Below, one piece after another: positions 1 to 8,502 of a stretch of DNA of 64,000 bases. Origin of the DNA: Rubrobacter marinus (lineage in GTDB: Bacteria > Actinomycetota > Rubrobacteria > Rubrobacterales > Rubrobacteraceae). The notes beneath the pieces are model-generated. The model made no database searches, had not been told where the DNA came from, and saw only the letters and a program-made list of their open reading frames with translations. The stretch covers positions 4,030,001-4,094,000 of the forward strand of contig NZ_CP045121.1 of assembly GCF_011492965.1 (NCBI RefSeq), written 5' to 3'. Position 1 is the first letter of the stretch; the number at the start of each line of letters is the position of its first letter. The position numbers and the translations under genes were made by a program.

Positions 1-843
1 GAACCCGCCGCCCACGTCCGGGGCCACGACCCGTATCTCGTTCTCGGGGATGCCGGTCGAGAGCGACAGGACGATCTTGAGGAGGTGAGGGACCTGGGTC
101 GACGAGTACATCACGATCCCCTGGTGCCCGGGCTCCGGGGAGGCGACTACCGCCCTCGGCTCGATGGCGGTCGGGAGCACGCGCTGCTGGATGTAGCGCT
201 CCTTGATGACCACGTCGGCCCGCCTCATAGCCTCGCCGGTGTCCCCCTGGCCTCCTACGTTGGGGCCCCGAACGCCCCCGCCTTCCAGTTGCGTGTCGTC
301 GGGAGCGTCGAAGAGGTCGTCTATGCCCTCGACGCCCGCGGTGTACTTGAAGCACTCGTTGGTGCCGAACTCCTCGTGCACCAGCGGGGCGCCCTCCGCG
401 AGCGCCGCCTCCATGTTCACGACCGGCGGCAGGGGCTCGTAATCCACCACGATGGACTCGAGCGCGTCCTGGGCGGTGTAGCGGTCGCTCGCCACCACCA
501 CGGCCAACACGTCGCCGACGTGGCGTACCTCGTCGGTGACGATGGGCGAGAAGAAGGGGCTGTTCTGCTGGTCGGAGACCACCGCTCCGCACGGCACCCC
601 GCCCGGCCACTGATCCGCGAGTTCCGCACCCGTAAACGCCCCGACGACGCCGGGCCGCTCCAGGGCGCCCGAGACGTCGAGCTTCGTGATCTTCGCCCGC
701 GCGAAGGGGCTCCTAAGCATGGCCAGATGCAGCATGCCCGGCAGCTTGATGTTGTCGGTCCAGTTGGCTCTTCCGGTTACGAGGTTCGGGTCCTCCTTGC
801 GAGGTAGCCCGCCCCCCATGTAGCGTTCCGGTGCCTGGGTCAC
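1..843 (-). CDS. CO/xanthine dehydrogenase-type molybdopterin large subunit (N-terminal part, cut by window edge)
   Basis: The minus-strand frame runs 281 codons from a GTG at 843 to the window edge without a stop. The protein begins with a MGGGLPRKEDPNLVTGRA segment, then SPFARAKI, and reaches PDVGGGF at residues 275-281, which is the order found in CoxL/XdhA large subunits that bind the Mo-cytosine-dinucleotide cofactor. An AAGGAGG site lies just upstream and the gene follows the 2Fe-2S subunit by 17 bp, so the two form an operon. The active-site loop that separates true CO dehydrogenase from other hydroxylases lies beyond the window, so the substrate cannot be stated. No medium (FAD) subunit is seen in the part present. 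Confidence 0.9.
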   Translation of the reverse strand, partial: MTQAPERYMGGGLPRKEDPNLVTGRANWTDNIKLPGMLHLAMLRSPFARAKITKLDVSGALERPGVVGAFTGAELADQWPGGVPCGAVVSDQQNSPFFSPIVTDEVRHVGDVLAVVVASDRYTAQDALESIVVDYEPLPPVVNMEAALAEGAPLVHEEFGTNECFKYTAGVEGIDDLFDAPDDTQLEGGGVRGPNVGGQGDTGEAMRRADVVIKERYIQQRVLPTAIEPRAVVASPEPGHQGIVMYSSTQVPHLLKIVLSLSTGIPENEIRVVAPDVGGGF

Positions 844-860
844 TCCAGCGCCTCCTTGCT

Positions 861-1325
861 TCAGCTCGTCTGGCCGGCAGCTTGCTGCACGGCCTTGACG
901 ATGTTCTCGTAACCGGTGCAGCGGCAGTAATTGCCCTCCAGAGCCTCCCGGATCTCCTCCTCGTTCGGGTTCGGGTTCTCCTTGAGGTAGCTCACGGAAG
1001 CCAGGATCATGCCCGGCGTGCAGTACCCGCACTGCAGCCCGTGGTTCTCGTGGAACGCCGTCTGCATCGGGTGCCACTCGCCGTTGGACTGCAAGCCCTG
1101 CACCGTCGTGATCTCGTGCCCGTCGGCCTGCACCGCGAAGAGCGTGCAAGATTTGACCGACTGCCCGTTGAGCAATACGGTGCACGCACCACAGTTGGAG
1201 GTGTTGCACCCGACCATCGTCCCCGTCAGGTTCAAACCCTCACGCAAGTAATGCACGAGCAGCAACCGAGGCTCGACCTCGTGCTCGTAGGTGACGCCGT
1301 TGACGCTCAGCTTGATCCTTCGCAC
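861..1325 (-). CDS. 2Fe-2S small subunit of molybdenum hydroxylase (CoxS/XdhC type)
   Basis: This 154-aa ferredoxin-type subunit carries electrons from the Mo site. A plant-type 2Fe-2S domain uses Cys40, 45, 48 and 60 (CNTSNCGAC then C), and the second, helical 2Fe-2S domain uses Cys99, 102, 134 and 136 (CGYC, CRC). The length is normal for CoxS. I chose the GTG at 1325 because GGAAAGGAGAG sits about 8 bases upstream; an ATG exists further up (1347) without such a site. It precedes the large subunit by 17 bp and is transcribed away from the methanol dehydrogenase gene. Confidence 0.92.
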   Translation of the reverse strand: MRRIKLSVNGVTYEHEVEPRLLLVHYLREGLNLTGTMVGCNTSNCGACTVLLNGQSVKSCTLFAVQADGHEITTVQGLQSNGEWHPMQTAFHENHGLQCGYCTPGMILASVSYLKENPNPNEEEIREALEGNYCRCTGYENIVKAVQQAAGQTS

Positions 1326-1970
1326 CCCTTCTCTCCTTTCCCCCGTCATTGAACGGTGCTCACCACTCAACGTCCGAAACAACAGCTTCCCCAGAAACGC
1401 TTGTGGCCACAGTCAGAAGTATCACAGGCCGTGCGGCCCGACGATCTTTCGTACTGATTTACCTATTTCAAGCCTAGCACAAGCGGCATTACGCGCGCAA
1501 CGAAGGCCACCCCCCCCCGCCTCCGAAGTTAGGGGCCGGACGCGGTCCCGCCAGCACCCAGAGTACAGAGACCCCACGAGCCCGACCGGCGCAACGAAAG
1601 GAGAGGCCAAGCCGCGCCCGCTCACAGCTCCCTAACCTCCGCCGTAAAGCCACACGCCCGGCCTTCGGCTAGCTTCGGATGGACCCCCATAGCCCATCCA
1701 TATTCACATTGCGCATTTAGCTGCAATACGCATACATCTGCGACCCGTATCTCGTAAGTCTCTGGTCGATCGCTGCAAAACTTTGCGCCGGGCTGCGAAT
1801 GCCGTTACATTGTCTCGCGTTCGGTTGTTGTTACCGTGGCATTGCTCGAACAGTTCGGTTGGAAACGTGGAAAGGGGTGCGTTGGGGGACTAATTCGGAG
1901 GGCGTAAGCGCGCTACCGGCGCGTCAGAAGGATCGTCAGGGGAAAGTGACGTAGAAGGAGGAGGAAGAGT
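1326..1970. other. divergent intergenic region between Mo-hydroxylase and methanol dehydrogenase genes
   Basis: About 645 bp without a convincing gene. It must hold the promoters of both divergent units. It is more AT-rich than its surroundings around 1690-1860. One plausible plus-strand promoter is listed separately; I could not define one for the minus-strand operon. Confidence 0.6.
1783..1811 (+). promoter_or_regulatory. candidate sigma-70-type promoter of the methanol dehydrogenase gene
   Basis: TTGCGC at 1783-1788 and TACATT at 1806-1811 are separated by 17 bp. The site is about 160 bp upstream of the start codon. Match to consensus is moderate only. Confidence 0.3.
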
Positions 1971-3233
1971 ATGGACGTTGGGAGGCTTTCGGATTTCCCG
2001 ATCAAGGAATTCCACCCGATACCGCGCGGGCTGATGGGCCCGGGCGCATACGAGTTGATCGGCGTCGAGGCCAAGAAGCTCGGCTTCAAGAAGACGCTCA
2101 TCATGACGTCCGGCCTTAAGGGCACGGACATCATCGAGGACATCAAGGGCAAGGTCGAGTACCAGGGCATCGAGGTCGTGGTCTACGACAAGGTCGAGTC
2201 CAACCCCAAAGACTACAACGTCATGGACGCCTACCAGCTGTACTCGGAGAACAGCTGCGACAGCTTCATCTCCATCGGCGGCGGCAGCAGCCACGACGCG
2301 TGCAAGGCCGCCCGCATCGTGGTGGCCCACGACGGTAGGAACATCAACGAGTTCGAGGGCTTCAACAAGTCCGAGAACCCGGTCAACCCGCCCCACATCG
2401 CGGTCAGCACCACGGCGGGGACGGGCGCGGAGACGAGCTGGGCGTACGTGATCACGGACACGACCGGCGACGAGCCCCACAAGTACGTCGGCTTCGACGA
2501 CGCCAGCGTGACGAGCCTGGCGCTCCTGGACCCGGTGCTCTACTACGACTGCCCGGAGAGGTTCACCGCGCAGTGCGGCTTCGACGTCCTGGCGCACGCC
2601 TCCGAGCCGTACGTCTCGCGCATCGACATGCCGCCGAGCCTCGGCACCGCTCTGAAGGTGATCGAGCTGACCAACGAGCACCTCAGGAGGGCCACGTACG
2701 AGCCCCGCAACTACGAGGCGCGCAGCGGGATGATGTACGCCCAGTACATGGCGGCGCAGGCGTTCAACTCCGGGGGCCTCGGGATCATCCACTCGATCTC
2801 GCACGCGGTGAGCGCGTTCTACGACAGCCACCACGGGCTGAACAACGCCATCGCGCTGCCGCGGGTGTGGGAGTTCAACATGCCCGTGCACTACAAGCGC
2901 TTCGCGGACATCGCTCAGGCGATGGGCGTGGAGAGGAACGGCAAGACGGACGTGCAGATGGCCGAGGCCGGGCTCGACGCCGCGATCCAGCTGCTCAGGG
3001 ACGTGGGCATCCCCGAGAACTTCTCCCAGGTCAACAAGGAGACCTACCCCAAGAACATCATGGGCGAGGGCGTCTACGCGAACGCGGGGACGCAGATCAA
3101 GGGCGACGCCGCGGACATCGACCGCATCACGAACCACGTGCTGGGCGACGCCTGCACGCCGGGCAACCCGCGCGAGTGCACCTTCGAGAGCGTCAGGCCG
3201 GTGGTCGAGCACTGCATCCACGGCAACCTCTAG
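1971..3233 (+). CDS. mno: NDMA-dependent methanol dehydrogenase (nicotinoprotein, iron-ADH superfamily)
   Basis: The 420-aa protein is a group III, iron-type alcohol dehydrogenase. It shows the nucleotide-binding GGGSSHDACKA (residues 103-113) and metal ligands with family spacing: Asp205, His209, His274 and His288. Its length and sequence match the actinobacterial methanol:NDMA oxidoreductases, which hold NAD(H) tightly and hand electrons to an external acceptor; in actinobacteria that acceptor is known to depend on mycofactocin. A strong GAAGGAGGAGG site precedes the ATG. The mycofactocin operon lies 5-13 kb downstream, which supports this role. A terminator follows the gene. Methanol itself as substrate is inferred; other short alcohols are possible. 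Confidence 0.93.
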   Translation: MDVGRLSDFPIKEFHPIPRGLMGPGAYELIGVEAKKLGFKKTLIMTSGLKGTDIIEDIKGKVEYQGIEVVVYDKVESNPKDYNVMDAYQLYSENSCDSFISIGGGSSHDACKAARIVVAHDGRNINEFEGFNKSENPVNPPHIAVSTTAGTGAETSWAYVITDTTGDEPHKYVGFDDASVTSLALLDPVLYYDCPERFTAQCGFDVLAHASEPYVSRIDMPPSLGTALKVIELTNEHLRRATYEPRNYEARSGMMYAQYMAAQAFNSGGLGIIHSISHAVSAFYDSHHGLNNAIALPRVWEFNMPVHYKRFADIAQAMGVERNGKTDVQMAEAGLDAAIQLLRDVGIPENFSQVNKETYPKNIMGEGVYANAGTQIKGDAADIDRITNHVLGDACTPGNPRECTFESVRPVVEHCIHGNL

Positions 3234-3291
3234 GCTACCCACGCGCCCGGGCCATCCCCGGCGCGTAGCGCAGAGCATCACCCGTGACAGC

Positions 3292-3321
3292 GAGGGGGGC
3301 CGCCCCGGGGCGGCCCTCCTC
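3292..3321 (+). terminator. GC-rich hairpin terminator after methanol dehydrogenase
   Basis: Arms of 13 bp at 3292-3304 and 3309-3321 (one G-T pair) around a CCGG loop, followed by TTCTTCC. Confidence 0.65.
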
Positions 3322-3415
3322 TTCTTCCGGGTCCGGGCGGTAAGCCCGCTTACCTTGCGTGGGATTCATGTAGTATAGCTTTGCAACAGCTGAGACCAGG
3401 GACGAAAGGGCATAC

Positions 3416-4510
3416 GTGACCGCCGCCGGCGACGTGAATAAGACAGATTCGCAAAATCAGAACACTTTCGAGAGCGTGGAAGAGGTGATCGAGCGCTTCC
3501 GCGAGCAGGACGGGTACATCGTGGACAAGCGGCTCGCGACGATGGTCTTTCTGACCACGAGGCTCGAGAAGCCCGTCCTGATCGAGGGCCCCGCCGGGGT
3601 GGGCAAGACGGAGCTCGCGAAGGCGCTCGCGATTACCTCGGGGCGCAGGCTGGTCCGCCTGCAGTGCTACGAGGGGCTCGACGCGAGCCAGGCCCTCTAC
3701 GAGTGGGACTACGGCAAGCAGCTGCTCTACACCCAGCTCCTCAAGGACGACTCCAAGAGCGTCCTGAGCGACGTAAAGGACCCCGGCGACGCGCTGCCGA
3801 AGCTCAAGGCCTACGAGAGCCTCTTCTTCTCCGAGCACTTCCTCGCCGAGCGCCCGGTCTTCGAGGCGATCCGCTCCGAGGAGCCGACCGTGCTGCTCAT
3901 CGACGAGATCGACCGGGCCGACGAGCAGCTCGAGGCGCTGCTTCTGGAGGTCCTCGCCGAGCTGCAGGTCAGCGTGCCGGAGCTCGGCACCTTCTCGGCG
4001 GTCACGACGCCGTACGTGATCATCACCTCCAACAACACGCGGGACCTGAGCCCGGCCCTCAAGCGCCGGTGCCTGCACCTCTCGCTGACCTACCCGAGCG
4101 CCGAGCGGGAGCTCGAGATCCTGCGCCTGAAGGTGCCCGGCATCTCGGAAGAGTTGAGCCGGCAGATCGTGGACATGATCCGCTCCTTGCGGGACCTCGA
4201 CCTCCGCAAGGCCCCGAGCATCAGCGAGGCCCTGGACTGGGCCAAGGCCTTGGCGGTCCTCAACGCGGAGTCGCTGGACCGCGAACTCGTCGAAGAGACC
4301 CTCATGCTGCTCCTGAAGTACGACCGCGACGTGGAGAAGGCCGTAGCGGCGTTGCCGCGCCTCATGGGCGAGGAAGGCCACGACCACGATCACGACCACG
4401 ATCATTCGCACGACCACTCCCACGGGCATTCGCACGGCTACGACAAGGCGAAGGCCGCGGACCACAAGGCCAACTACTTCGGGGCTTTCCGCGGCGGGGA
4501 ACGTGGATAA
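3416..4510 (+). CDS. MoxR-family AAA+ ATPase with His-rich C-terminal tail (CoxD-like)
   Basis: A 364-aa MoxR-type ATPase. Walker A GPAGVGKTE lies near residue 58 and Walker B LLIDEID near residue 160, with the sensor segment TSNNTRDLSPALKRR near 203. MoxR ATPases work with VWA-domain partners as chaperones that insert or activate metal cofactors; CoxD/CoxE in CO dehydrogenase maturation is the known example. The unusual part is the tail after about residue 321, a long alternation of His with Asp, Ser and Gly that looks like a metal-binding arm. The gene overlaps the downstream VWA gene by 8 bp. The start is a GTG behind AAAGGG. Confidence 0.9.
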   Translation: MTAAGDVNKTDSQNQNTFESVEEVIERFREQDGYIVDKRLATMVFLTTRLEKPVLIEGPAGVGKTELAKALAITSGRRLVRLQCYEGLDASQALYEWDYGKQLLYTQLLKDDSKSVLSDVKDPGDALPKLKAYESLFFSEHFLAERPVFEAIRSEEPTVLLIDEIDRADEQLEALLLEVLAELQVSVPELGTFSAVTTPYVIITSNNTRDLSPALKRRCLHLSLTYPSAERELEILRLKVPGISEELSRQIVDMIRSLRDLDLRKAPSISEALDWAKALAVLNAESLDRELVEETLMLLLKYDRDVEKAVAALPRLMGEEGHDHDHDHDHSHDHSHGHSHGYDKAKAADHKANYFGAFRGGERG

Positions 4511-6023
4511 GGTAATCAACCGGTTCGTCTGGTTTTTGAGGCAGCGGGACGTCAGGATCTCGCCCGCCGAGACCATCGACGCGCTGCGGGCCCTGGGGGA
4601 GCTTCGCATCTCCGACCGGGAATCGGTGAAGGCGGCGCTCGCGGGGACGCTCATCAAGCACGAGCGCGACCTCGCCGCCTTCGAAGAGGTGTTCGAGACC
4701 TTTTTCCGCCTGGGGGACCTGTTCGGCCACGATCACGACCACGGCCACCACCACCATCACGGCGACGATCGTTCGGCGCAGGTCGAGAAGATCAAGATCT
4801 CCGAGGAGCCGTCGGAGACCGACGACCCCAGCCATTCCCACGACAAGCCCGCCGACATCTCGGACCTCTTCGACCCCGAGGATCTGGCGGTCTCGTACTC
4901 CATCCACAAGGAGGCCGGCAAGACCGACCTCTCGGCCCTGAGCCAGGAGCTTATCCTCAACGAGAACCAGGACGCCCTGAGCCAGGCCCTGGACAAGATG
5001 TTCACCCAGATCAACGTCCGCAGGCTCAAGAACCCGGGGATGCCGGGAGATCTAGCCAGCGGCGACCCGGCGGCCATGCTCGACGCCGACCTCTCCGTCG
5101 GGGCGATAGATCAGTTCCAGCAGGCGGTGGACGAGCTGGAGTTGGACGAAGAGCTCGTCGAGAAGCTGCGCCAGCAGGTGGACGGCATGATCGACCGCCT
5201 GCCAGAGCTTCTGCGCAAGTACCTCGAGAAGCTCATGGCCCAGAACCGCGAGATGCACGTGCACGCCGACGAGATGGTCCCCGCCTACCGCACCGTCTTC
5301 ACGGAGGCCGAGCGGCAGCAGATGGAGGAGCTCCTCAGGAGGCTGGGGCGCAAGATCAACGGCGCGCTCTCCAGCCGGCGCAGCGCCACGCACAAGGGCC
5401 GCATCAACATCGGCCGCACGATGCGCTCGAACCTGAAGTACGGGGGGATGCCGTTCAAGCCGGTCTTCCACAGCAGAAAGGTAGACAAGCCGCGCCTGGT
5501 CGTCCTGGCGGACGTCTCCCTCTCCGTGCGCAACACCTCCAGGTTCGCCCTGCACCTCGTGCACAACCTCCAGAGCCTGTTCTCCAACGTGCGCACCTTC
5601 GCGTTCGTCGCGGACCTCGTCGAGGTCACCGAGTACTTCGAGCACAGCGGGCTCGAGGAGGTGCTCGGCATGATCTTTGGAGGGGAGATCCTGGACGTCG
5701 ACGCCAACTCGAACTACGGCCTCGCCCTCGAGCACTTCTACGAGAACTACATGACCGCCGTCAACGGGCGCACGACCGTGCTGGTCCTCGGTGACGGCAG
5801 GGGCAACGGCAACCCGGCCAACGCCTGGGTCCTCGAAGAGGTGTCGCGGCGCGCCCAGCAGACCATCTGGTTCACCCCCGAGCAGCGCGCGTACTGGTCG
5901 ATGGGCGGCGGCGACATGCCCACCTACGCGCAGGTGTGCGACCGCGTCGAGGTCGTCCGCAGCCTCGACCAGCTCGACGAGGTAGTCGACGGCATGGTCG
6001 CCGGCGCGCTGGCGACCAAGTAG
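4503..6023 (+). CDS. VWA-domain protein, CoxE-like, with internal His-rich tract
   Basis: A 506-aa partner of the MoxR ATPase. Residues 76-86 form a His/Asp cluster (GHDHDHGHHHHHG). A central acidic helical region follows, and the C-terminal von Willebrand A domain carries the MIDAS motif DVSLS near residue 337. The C-terminal GDGRGNGN and YAQVCDRVEVV segments match the CoxE family. The gene is translationally coupled to the ATPase by an 8-bp overlap. Target enzyme is not shown by sequence: the neighbouring Mo-hydroxylase (by analogy with CoxDE) or the methanol dehydrogenase are both possible. Soluble; no signal peptide seen. Confidence 0.88.
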   Translation: MDKVINRFVWFLRQRDVRISPAETIDALRALGELRISDRESVKAALAGTLIKHERDLAAFEEVFETFFRLGDLFGHDHDHGHHHHHGDDRSAQVEKIKISEEPSETDDPSHSHDKPADISDLFDPEDLAVSYSIHKEAGKTDLSALSQELILNENQDALSQALDKMFTQINVRRLKNPGMPGDLASGDPAAMLDADLSVGAIDQFQQAVDELELDEELVEKLRQQVDGMIDRLPELLRKYLEKLMAQNREMHVHADEMVPAYRTVFTEAERQQMEELLRRLGRKINGALSSRRSATHKGRINIGRTMRSNLKYGGMPFKPVFHSRKVDKPRLVVLADVSLSVRNTSRFALHLVHNLQSLFSNVRTFAFVADLVEVTEYFEHSGLEEVLGMIFGGEILDVDANSNYGLALEHFYENYMTAVNGRTTVLVLGDGRGNGNPANAWVLEEVSRRAQQTIWFTPEQRAYWSMGGGDMPTYAQVCDRVEVVRSLDQLDEVVDGMVAGALATK

Positions 6024-6117
6024 TCCTCGGAGGAGGGATCTGCAAACGTCGGGCTCCCCTGACGCCGCGCGCGCCCTCCCGTCCGCCCGGTGGGCGCACG
6101 CGGACGGGGAGCTCTTC

Positions 6118-6972
6118 GTGCTCTCGGAGGCCGCCAACCCCGGCGCGCGAGACGTCCTCGCGAACGGGGCCGACCGCATACGCGAGACTTCCCACTTCGT
6201 CGTCTTCGCCTTCGGCGACGCCACCGTGGTGCTACACGGCCTGGAGCCCCCGGAGGTAGACAACGACCTCGCCGAGCTCGTGGCGGGCGAGCTCGTACGA
6301 CCGGGGCGCGTGGCGATACCCGACGCGTTCGAGCGGTGCTTCGCGGGGGTGGTCCGATCTTCGGCGCCTGATCCGAGGGAGGCCTGGCGCGCGTTCTACG
6401 GGAACACCCTCTCGCGGCTGCGGGAGGTTGCGCCGGGGACGCTACCGGAAGATTACGGCCCCATAGCGGTGTTCGGCCGGATCTACGAGCACGCCCGACG
6501 GCTCGTGGTGGGCTCCTCCCTGCTGGACGTCGGCACCTGCTTCGGCTTCTTCCCGCTGATGTTGCAGGAGGCGAAGCCGGAGCTGGAGGTCGTAGCCCTC
6601 GACCTGTCGGCCCCGATCCTCGAGCTCGCGCGAGACGCCGCCCTCTCCCAAGAACACGCGAACCCCGCGAGGTTCGTACAGGGAGACGCCTGCGACCTGC
6701 CGTTCGCCGACGGCTCGTTCGACACGGTCGCCGCCCTGCACGTGATGGAGCACCTGAACCCTTTGGACGCGAGCCGGGCGCTCCGGGAGACGTGCCGGGT
6801 CGCCCGGCGCAGGGTGATCGTCGCGGTGCCGATGGAGGAGGAGGCCGACCTCGCCTACGACCACGCCCAGAGCTTCGACAGGGAGCGTCTGATCTCCTTT
6901 GGAAGGGAGACGGGGTGGCGCTGCCGTTTCGAGGAGTACCTCGGTGGCTGGGTGATCCTGGAGCCCTCGTGA
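6118..6972 (+). CDS. SAM-dependent methyltransferase, possible MftM-like enzyme
   Basis: A class I methyltransferase of about 285 aa. Motif I is LLDVGTCFGFFPL and the post-I acid lies in VVALDLS; the ALHVMEHL segment is typical. The C-terminus ends FDRERLISFGRETGW, then GGWVILEPS. This arrangement resembles, as far as I can recall, the mycofactocin oligosaccharide methyltransferase family, and the neighbourhood supports that, but I cannot prove it. The start is uncertain: GTG 6118 has no ribosome site, while a strong GGAGGAGGG at 6029-6037 is followed by an in-frame CTG at 6040, with the frame open between them. Confidence 0.72.
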   Translation: MLSEAANPGARDVLANGADRIRETSHFVVFAFGDATVVLHGLEPPEVDNDLAELVAGELVRPGRVAIPDAFERCFAGVVRSSAPDPREAWRAFYGNTLSRLREVAPGTLPEDYGPIAVFGRIYEHARRLVVGSSLLDVGTCFGFFPLMLQEAKPELEVVALDLSAPILELARDAALSQEHANPARFVQGDACDLPFADGSFDTVAALHVMEHLNPLDASRALRETCRVARRRVIVAVPMEEEADLAYDHAQSFDRERLISFGRETGWRCRFEEYLGGWVILEPS

Positions 6973-7143
6973 GGCACACCCCGCCCGAGGAACCCGGGTA
7001 GCGCCGGCGTTGGTCTCGTGGCCGCTGCACGACGGTGTGCCAAACTCATCTCCAGGGCAACGAAAAGCTGGAGCACCGATGCTTCCGGCGGCTCCCGCAG
7101 GGTCGGGGGCTTCTCATCTGCGTTGCGGTACCTCGCGCGTCCG

Positions 7144-8103
7144 CTACGCGCCCGGGAGGTTCCAGAAAGCGGCGTATCCGTTCGAGCGCGGGAACGGTTT
7201 ATCTACGGGTACCCGGACGCCCAAAAACTCGCACAGCGGGCCCCATCCCTCGCCCACCTCGTAGACCAGCAGCCGGTCGTCGGGGACGTGCACCCTGACC
7301 TCCTCGTTGTGCCGCTCGAAGATCGAGATCGCGTGCTCCCGGTCCTCGAACCACCCGGAGAACGTATCGCCCCAGATGCGGCTCTCCTTGCCCACCGGGC
7401 CGGACCTGGGGGAGGGGCCGTGCGTGAGGTAGCGGTGGATCTTGAACGTGCAATAGACCGTGGCGGCGACGCTCTCGTACCACTCCTCGGGGTCCCTGAC
7501 GCTCAGCAGCACCTTGGCGTCGGGGAACGCCCGCATGAGCTCCTTGTAGTACGTGCACCAGGGCCAGTCCAGGGTAGCCCCGTAGCCCCGGAGCACCCCC
7601 TTCCAGTCGACCGGCTCCCCCCGCGACGCCGCGACCCACGCCCTCGGGTGCTCCGGGTGCCTCCTCAGCTCGCTCATGTGGTAGCAGGGGCCGACGCCCA
7701 GCTCCTCGAGCGCCGTCTTGAGCGACATCGTCCCCGTCCTCCCGAGACCCGCGCCGATGATCCTGAGGTCTACTCCCTGTCCCTCGCCCCGTCGGGTCTC
7801 GCCTTCGATGGACCACCTACCCCAGGGGCCGGGCCAACCGGCGGCCGAAGCCTCCAGCTCCTCATCGGAGAGCTCGCCTCCCCGCGCGTCCGGCGAAACA
7901 TCGGGTGCGATGATCAGGGAGAAGGTCTCCTGCGTACCCTGGATCACCCTCACCTCGATCTCCGCCGGCAGCTTGACGCCCAACTCCTGCTCCACGGTCG
8001 ACCTGGGATCGGCGAGCAAACCCCGACGGAACGCCTCGTCCTCCGTGCCTTTTCGGACCAGCCTCCGGCACACCTCCGCGAGTTCGTCTCCCGCCCGGGT
8101 CAC
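7144..8103 (-). CDS. NHLP-type RiPP leader domain fused to a sulfotransferase-like domain
   Basis: The 319-aa frame has two parts. Residues about 8-88 match the nitrile-hydratase-like (NHLP) leader of RiPP precursors: LLADPRSTVEQELGVKLP, then EVRVIQGTQETFSLI, then GELSDEELEASAAGW with an Ala/Gly cleavage-like end. Residues 90-110 are a short Trp/Gly-rich linker. From about 112 the sequence is a sulfotransferase-family domain with the PAPS loop GAGLGRTGTMSL (117-128). The GTG start follows GAGGGAGC. No in-frame start codon lies at the domain junction, so a true fusion is implied. A stop in another frame near the junction (about 7769) leaves open that a lost base fused two genes. Confidence 0.75.
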   Translation of the reverse strand: MTRAGDELAEVCRRLVRKGTEDEAFRRGLLADPRSTVEQELGVKLPAEIEVRVIQGTQETFSLIIAPDVSPDARGGELSDEELEASAAGWPGPWGRWSIEGETRRGEGQGVDLRIIGAGLGRTGTMSLKTALEELGVGPCYHMSELRRHPEHPRAWVAASRGEPVDWKGVLRGYGATLDWPWCTYYKELMRAFPDAKVLLSVRDPEEWYESVAATVYCTFKIHRYLTHGPSPRSGPVGKESRIWGDTFSGWFEDREHAISIFERHNEEVRVHVPDDRLLVYEVGEGWGPLCEFLGVRVPVDKPFPRSNGYAAFWNLPGA

Positions 8104-8313
8104 GCTCCCTCACCTTCCATCGTTGCGGGGTACCGCCTCACCGCGGCGAACGAGTGCGAGGGGGCTGGGGAGATCCAGCACCCATCGACGACCACAAAGC
8201 GACGCTCCAGGGGGATGACGGCTAGCTCGAAGCCTGCGGTCCTACCCTGAAGCGCCGCTTGCTACCTCTTCGATCCGGCGACGAGGCCGTAACGCCCGTC
8301 CTCGGCTCCGTGC

Positions 8314-8502
8314 CTAGTAGCCGACGGCCTCCACTTTGCCCGTCCCGCCGCAGTTCGGGCAGGTCGTCTCCGGATCGACCTTCCCGCTGCCGCCGCACTC
8401 GGGGCAGACGTTCTTGTTGTCTTGGCCCGCGCTGGCAGGTGTCTCGCCGCCGGGTTCTTGCGCCTCGCGCCGCTCTTCGCCTTGCTGACGTTCCTCGCTC
8501 AT
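8314..8502 (-). CDS. small zinc-ribbon-like protein with two CxxCGGxGK motifs
   Basis: A 62-aa protein with an acidic, Gln/Glu-rich N-terminus and a C-terminal pair of DnaJ-type zinc motifs, CPECGGSGKV and CPNCGGTGKV, 17 residues apart. Four cysteines would bind one zinc. A strong AAGGAGGAGAG lies before the ATG. Small proteins of this kind are common in actinobacteria without a known role. It lies 211 bp upstream of the NHLP/sulfotransferase gene on the same strand. Confidence 0.7.
   Translation of the reverse strand: MSEERQQGEERREAQEPGGETPASAGQDNKNVCPECGGSGKVDPETTCPNCGGTGKVEAVGY

Noticed and set aside
1890..3281. 463-aa antisense frame over the methanol dehydrogenase gene
   Set aside because: Val/Arg/Asp-rich shadow translation typical of the complementary strand of high-GC genes; the sense protein is well conserved.
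3350..4657. 435-aa antisense frame over the MoxR ATPase gene
   Set aside because: Composition is that of a shadow frame; the apparent hydrophobic Val runs come from the His-rich codons on the other strand.
7018..8250. 410-aa plus-strand frame over the sulfotransferase gene
   Set aside because: Complement of a conserved gene, with shadow-like composition.
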